DNA of 9,542 bases. Origin: Paraprevotella sp. GTDB lineage: Bacteria; Bacteroidota; Bacteroidia; Bacteroidales; Bacteroidaceae. The translations under genes were made by a program, and so were the position numbers. The notes beneath the pieces were generated by a model. The model was not told the DNA's origin, did no database searches, and was given only the letters and a program-made list of their open reading frames with translations. Location of the stretch: assembly GCA_017425765.1 (NCBI GenBank), contig JAFOXE010000226.1, forward strand, positions 1 through 9,542, in the 5' to 3' direction. Below, piece by piece: positions 6,299 to 9,542 of this stretch (position 1 is the first letter of the stretch; every line of letters starts with the position of its first letter).

Positions 6299-8620
6299 AT
6301 GAGAAAGAAGTTTGTTATTATACTATGGACTCTGTTCCTATCTGTTCTAGCTCTAATTGCATTGGTGTTTTGGGGCATAGAGAGGGGTAAAATAGGAAAC
6401 ATGCCGAACTTACAACAGCTTGAAAATCCGGTTAACAAGTTCGCATCGCAAGTAATTTCTGTCGATGGTAAGATGTTGGGCACGTGGTCCTATAGCCGCG
6501 CCAATCGTATATTTGTAGGCTACGATGACCTCTCTCCGTGGCTTGTAAAAGCTCTTATCGCTACTGAAGATGAGCGCTTTTACGAACATTCCGGTATAGA
6601 TTTTCGTGCTTTAGGACGTGCTATAGTGAAGCGCGGAATTATGGGAAATACTAATGCCGGTGGTGGTAGTACAATCACTCAACAATTGGCCAAACAATTA
6701 TATACAGAGCCGGCACGTAACACTTTTGAGCGCGCCATGCAGAAACCTATCGAGTGGGTGGTTGCTGTTAAATTGGAACGTTTTTATACGAAGAATGAGA
6801 TTATAACCATGTATCTCAACTACTTCGATTTTCTTTACAATGCAGTGGGTATCAAAACTGCATGTCGCACTTACTTCAATAAGGAGCCTAAAGACCTGAC
6901 CATAAACGAGGCTGCCACATTGATTGGTATGTGTAAAAATCCTTCTTTCTACAATCCCGTGCGTCGTCCCGAAAGATGTGAGGCACGCAGAAATGTGGTG
7001 CTCGGTCAAATGGTAAAATCCGGTTATCTGACTGAAGAGGAAGCTGCATCTTGCAGGAAGGAGAAACTGAAATTGAACTTCAGACGCGTAGATCACAAAA
7101 TAGGCTTGGCGACTTATCTTCGCGAGCATTTGCGCGGGGTACTTATGGCTAAGAAACCATCTTCAAGTTCTTATGCTTCGTGGCAAAAGCAAAAATATTA
7201 TGAGGATTCTTTGGCATGGGAGACCGACCCTTTGTATGGATGGTGCAATAAGAACTTAAAGGCTGACGGAACTCCTTATAATATATATACTGATGGCTTG
7301 AAAATTTATACTACGATTGATTCTAGAATGCAGCAGTATGCTGAAAGTTCAGTCTACGAACATGTAGCGGAATACTTACAGCCGCATTTTGATGAAGAAA
7401 AGCGTGGCCATAGTAATCGTCCGTACTCTTCTGCGTTATCAAAAAGTGAAGTGGATGAAATTTTGCGTAAGGCAATGCGCCAAAGTGAGCGCTACAATGT
7501 AATGAAGAGTAATGGATGTTCGGAGAATGAGATTGAGGATGTGTTTAATAAACCTTGCGATATGACTGTGTTTAGTTATCAGGGTGACATTGACACCGTG
7601 ATGACACCGATGGACTCCATTCGTTATTATAAATGTTTCTTGCGCTCTGGGTTTATGGCCATGGATGTTCGTACCGGTCATGTGAAGGCTTACGTAGGAG
7701 GTTTGAATTACGAGCATTTTCAATACGATATGGCGGGTGTAGGACGTCGTCAAGTAGGTTCAACTATTAAACCTTTCTTGTACGCCTTGGCTATGGAGAA
7801 TGGTATGTCACCATGTGATGAAGTTCTAAATGAAGAACGCACCTATACGTTGCCCAATGGTGAATGGACGCCACGAAATGGTAGTCGAGCACGCTATGGC
7901 GAAGTGGTAACTTTACAATGGGGTCTTGCTCAATCCAATAACTGGATTTCTGCTCACCTAATGAGTATTCTTAGTCCGAAGGCCTTGGTGCGTTTAATTC
8001 ATGAATTTGGTGTGTTGAATAAAGATATCGTTCCTTCGATGTCGTTGTGTTTAGGGCCTTGCGATATTTCGGTGAGTGAGATGGTTAGTGCTTATACAGC
8101 ATTCCCGAACCGAGGCATTCGCGTGGCTCCGATGTATGTTACTCATATAGAAGATAATGAGGGTAACATTGTGGGAGAATTTCAGCCTCGTATGAATGAA
8201 GTAATCAGTGAAGAAAGTTCCTATAAAATGCTTACCTTGCTACAAGGTGTAGTGAATGGCGGAACCGGTAGTCGTATGCGTAATCGTTATGGCGTAAAGG
8301 CTGCAATGGGCGGAAAAACAGGAACAACCAACAGAAATTCCGACGGATGGTTTATCTCTTTTACACCGTCCTTAGCTTGTGGAGCGTGGGTAGGAGGTGA
8401 AGATCGCGATATTCATTTCAATTCTATGCTTTACGCTCAAGGTGCAGCAGCAGCATTACCTATTTGTGCCAAGTTCTACACAAAAGTGTTTGAAAACGAA
8501 GAACTAGGTTATTCTCCCGACGAGAAGTTTAATATGCCAAAAGACTTTGACCCATGTGAAGGTGTGACCATCTCTGAGGAAGAATTCGAGAACGTGGGTA
8601 TTGATGATATCTTCGATTGA
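6299..8620 (+). CDS. mrcA: Class A penicillin-binding protein (PBP1A type): bifunctional peptidoglycan glycosyltransferase/transpeptidase
   Basis: 773 residues from the ATG at 6299; a TTG at 6278 would add seven residues and is less likely. It polymerises lipid II into glycan strands and cross-links them on the periplasmic face. A single N-terminal membrane anchor spans residues 5-26. The GT51 domain (about 50-240) has 'ATEDERFYEHSGID' with catalytic Glu90, 'GGSTITQQLAKQL' (122-134), 'KNEIITMYLNYFDF' (165-178) and 'NEAATLIGMCKNPS' (203-216). The transpeptidase domain (about 450-735) has the three penicillin-binding motifs: S488-T-I-K491, S546-N-N548 and K673-T-G675. Between them, 'KIYTTIDSRMQQYAE' (335-349) is followed by about 90 mostly hydrophilic residues before 'GFMAMDVRTGHVKAYVGG' (451-468). 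The tail is acidic. All catalytic residues are present. The gene appears to be transcribed alone. The symbol mrcA is given by family; the class is certain. Confidence 0.96.
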   Translation: MRKKFVIILWTLFLSVLALIALVFWGIERGKIGNMPNLQQLENPVNKFASQVISVDGKMLGTWSYSRANRIFVGYDDLSPWLVKALIATEDERFYEHSGIDFRALGRAIVKRGIMGNTNAGGGSTITQQLAKQLYTEPARNTFERAMQKPIEWVVAVKLERFYTKNEIITMYLNYFDFLYNAVGIKTACRTYFNKEPKDLTINEAATLIGMCKNPSFYNPVRRPERCEARRNVVLGQMVKSGYLTEEEAASCRKEKLKLNFRRVDHKIGLATYLREHLRGVLMAKKPSSSSYASWQKQKYYEDSLAWETDPLYGWCNKNLKADGTPYNIYTDGLKIYTTIDSRMQQYAESSVYEHVAEYLQPHFDEEKRGHSNRPYSSALSKSEVDEILRKAMRQSERYNVMKSNGCSENEIEDVFNKPCDMTVFSYQGDIDTVMTPMDSIRYYKCFLRSGFMAMDVRTGHVKAYVGGLNYEHFQYDMAGVGRRQVGSTIKPFLYALAMENGMSPCDEVLNEERTYTLPNGEWTPRNGSRARYGEVVTLQWGLAQSNNWISAHLMSILSPKALVRLIHEFGVLNKDIVPSMSLCLGPCDISVSEMVSAYTAFPNRGIRVAPMYVTHIEDNEGNIVGEFQPRMNEVISEESSYKMLTLLQGVVNGGTGSRMRNRYGVKAAMGGKTGTTNRNSDGWFISFTPSLACGAWVGGEDRDIHFNSMLYAQGAAAALPICAKFYTKVFENEELGYSPDEKFNMPKDFDPCEGVTISEEEFENVGIDDIFD

Positions 8621-8648
8621 TACTCTATTTTGTTACGATAAAAGAATA

Positions 8649-8680
8649 AGCCGCAATAGACAATAATGTCTGCTGCGGCT
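8649..8680. terminator. Interrupted hairpin between convergent PBP and acetyltransferase genes
   Basis: AGCCGCA (8649-8655) pairs with TGCGGCT (8674-8680), and AGACA (8658-8662) with TGTCT (8667-8671), leaving a four-base ATAA loop. The two helices are separated by one A-C mismatch and one T-G wobble. It lies 28 nt after the PBP stop. Plus-strand flank is CATTTGTATT; minus-strand flank is TATTCTTTTA, the better T-rich tract. It probably terminates both genes, though the T tracts are imperfect. Confidence 0.6.
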
Positions 8681-8729
8681 CATTTGTATTCAGTAAGTAG
8701 AACAAGCTAATTGAATTTTCTATACTTCT

Positions 8730-9410
8730 TTATTTATCTGTTTCGTTTTGTTCTTTTTGCTTTTTGAGAAACTTGGCTGGATTTCCTCCCCATACTTCAC
8801 CGGCCGGGATATCTTTTGTTACTACACTACCTGCCGAAACAACGGACCTATCGCCAATGGTTACACCTTTCATTACCAAAACGTTTGCGCCTAACCATAC
8901 ATGGTTGCCAATGGTTACGGGAGCTGTTTGTGCATTGGTCATGTCTGTGGCCGGATTCATACGTTCCCACCAATTGATGCTATGCCAATTGGTATCCATA
9001 ATGCGGCTTCCTGTACCAATCTTTACATAATCACCGATGGTTATTGAATTATAACATGATATACTGGCATTGTTAATTCCGGAGTTGTTTCCAATTTTTA
9101 ATGTTGCACCTGCTCCAATATGGAAGATGGAGTGAGTGTGGTCGTCACATCGAAACTGTGAATCGGAATAGCTTGTGAAATTTTCTCCGAAACTCACTTT
9201 AGCTCCACGGCCTATAGACCAATGAATGGGGCCACTGAATTGTATTTTTCCGTTCTTGGGAAGGTTGACACCATGTCGTCTACAATAATTTACTGATCTA
9301 TGGTGCAGGTAATATGTTTTTAGATTTCGGCTTAATTTTCCTATGTTTTTATGTAGTAGGAATATAGGTGAAAATAGGAGTTCAATGTAGCGGTTTTCTT
9401 CTAATTTCAT
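8730..9410 (-). CDS. Hexapeptide-repeat (left-handed beta-helix) O-acetyltransferase
   Basis: 226 residues. Repeats of the [LIV]-G-x4 type run from about residue 55 to 205: 'IHWSIGRGAKVSFGENF', 'IGAGATLKIGNNSGI', 'ITIGDYVKIGTGSRI', 'VTIGNHVWLGANVLV', 'VTIGDRSVVSAGSVVTKDI'. The closing 'GGNPAKFLKK' is the hallmark of the maltose/NodL/WbbJ-type acetyl-CoA-dependent acetyltransferases. The likely catalytic His is His143 in 'MDTNWHSINWW', in the insertion loop where the family places it. Such enzymes work as trimers in the cytosol and acetylate sugars of capsule, O-antigen or exopolysaccharide precursors. The first 45 residues are basic and partly hydrophobic ('IELLFSPIFLLH'), possibly for membrane association. 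The acceptor cannot be read from the sequence. It may be the last gene of a glycan operon entering from the right; nothing in the window proves that. The stop lies 49 nt beyond the hairpin. Confidence 0.92.
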   Translation of the reverse strand: MKLEENRYIELLFSPIFLLHKNIGKLSRNLKTYYLHHRSVNYCRRHGVNLPKNGKIQFSGPIHWSIGRGAKVSFGENFTSYSDSQFRCDDHTHSIFHIGAGATLKIGNNSGINNASISCYNSITIGDYVKIGTGSRIMDTNWHSINWWERMNPATDMTNAQTAPVTIGNHVWLGANVLVMKGVTIGDRSVVSAGSVVTKDIPAGEVWGGNPAKFLKKQKEQNETDK

Positions 9411-9458
9411 ATTCTAGATTTTGTGGTATACTATTTGTATTTTTAATATTGTTTAGTG

Positions 9459-9477
9459 ATGCAAAATTATGCAAAAT
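9459..9477. repeat. Direct repeat ATGCAAAAT, two copies one helical turn apart
   Basis: ATGCAAAAT occurs at 9459-9467 and again at 9469-9477, so the copies repeat every 10 bp. The first copy overlaps the candidate -7 box of the acetyltransferase gene. It could be a regulator site or simply low-complexity AT-rich sequence. Confidence 0.35.
9462..9469 (-). promoter_or_regulatory. Candidate -7 promoter element of the acetyltransferase gene
   Basis: The minus strand reads TAATTTTG here, an exact TAnnTTTG match 51 nt before the ATG at 9410. No TTTG -33 element is found in the following 73 bases up to the window edge. The surrounding DNA is very AT-rich, so a chance match is possible. The gene could also be transcribed from a promoter to the right of the window. 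Confidence 0.35.
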
Positions 9478-9542
9478 ATTTTATTGTATGTTAATTTATT
9501 AGATGTTTTTTAGGTTTCTGTATGAAGAAGTAGGAGGTGTAT

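Noticed and set aside
6698..7129. A 143-residue open frame on the minus strand inside the PBP gene
   Set aside because: It lies wholly antisense to the conserved glycosyltransferase domain and its translation shows no recognisable motif.
9491..9541. A possible 3' end of another minus-strand gene (YTSYFFIQKPKKHLIN then stop)
   Set aside because: Sixteen codons are too few to support a gene; the other minus-strand frames also stop within this stretch.
9503..9542. A possible plus-strand gene start: ATG at 9503 open to the window edge (MFFRFLYEEVGGV), or a start just past the edge after AGGAGG
   Set aside because: Only 13 codons are visible, and no TAnnTTTG match on the plus strand precedes it. 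It cannot be told from chance without more sequence.
1..9542. CRISPR array, tRNA, rRNA, insertion sequence or phage module
   Set aside because: No regularly spaced repeats, cloverleaf-like sequence, transposase frame or terminal inverted repeats were found; the genes are ordinary chromosomal families with uniform composition.

Overview
The window looks like chromosomal DNA from the Bacteroidota, most likely a Prevotella-like member of the Bacteroidales. Four things point there: PyrB/PyrI with the Bacteroides-type sequence pattern, a C10 (streptopain/interpain-type) protease ending in a type IX secretion (T9SS)-like sorting domain, good matches to the Bacteroides -7 promoter element TAnnTTTG, and few strong Shine-Dalgarno sites. 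No RNA gene, insertion sequence, CRISPR array or phage module is visible. This is an identification by reading only; no database search was run.

Layout. (1) Positions 1-2655, plus strand: the 3' part of a large secreted C10 cysteine protease. It enters the window just before the catalytic His and carries about 780 further residues of Ig-like, surface-protein, helical, jelly-roll and sorting domains. (2) 2656-2823: a convergent intergenic region with two strong consecutive hairpins. (3) 6119-2824, minus strand: a tight four-gene operon, pyrB - pyrI - flavin reductase-like gene - glyA, with gaps of 13, 1 and 15 nt. (4) 6120-6298: a divergent promoter region with one TAnnTTTG element facing each way. 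(5) 6299-8620, plus strand: a class A penicillin-binding protein (glycosyltransferase plus transpeptidase). (6) 8621-8729: a convergent gap with one interrupted hairpin. (7) 9410-8730, minus strand: a left-handed beta-helix (hexapeptide-repeat) O-acetyltransferase, probably acting on a surface glycan. (8) 9411-9542: its AT-rich upstream region.

How the genes fit together. PyrB and PyrI form aspartate transcarbamoylase, the committed step of pyrimidine synthesis. GlyA makes glycine and 5,10-methylene-tetrahydrofolate, which feeds thymidylate and purine synthesis. The operon therefore reads as nucleotide and one-carbon supply, with a flavin-binding protein of unknown substrate in the middle. 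The class A PBP and the acetyltransferase are cell-envelope functions but lie in separate transcription units.

I found no convincing new multi-gene system. The points most worth a second look are the tandem hairpins after the protease, the unknown role of the flavoprotein inside the pyrBI-glyA operon, and the compact divergent promoter.
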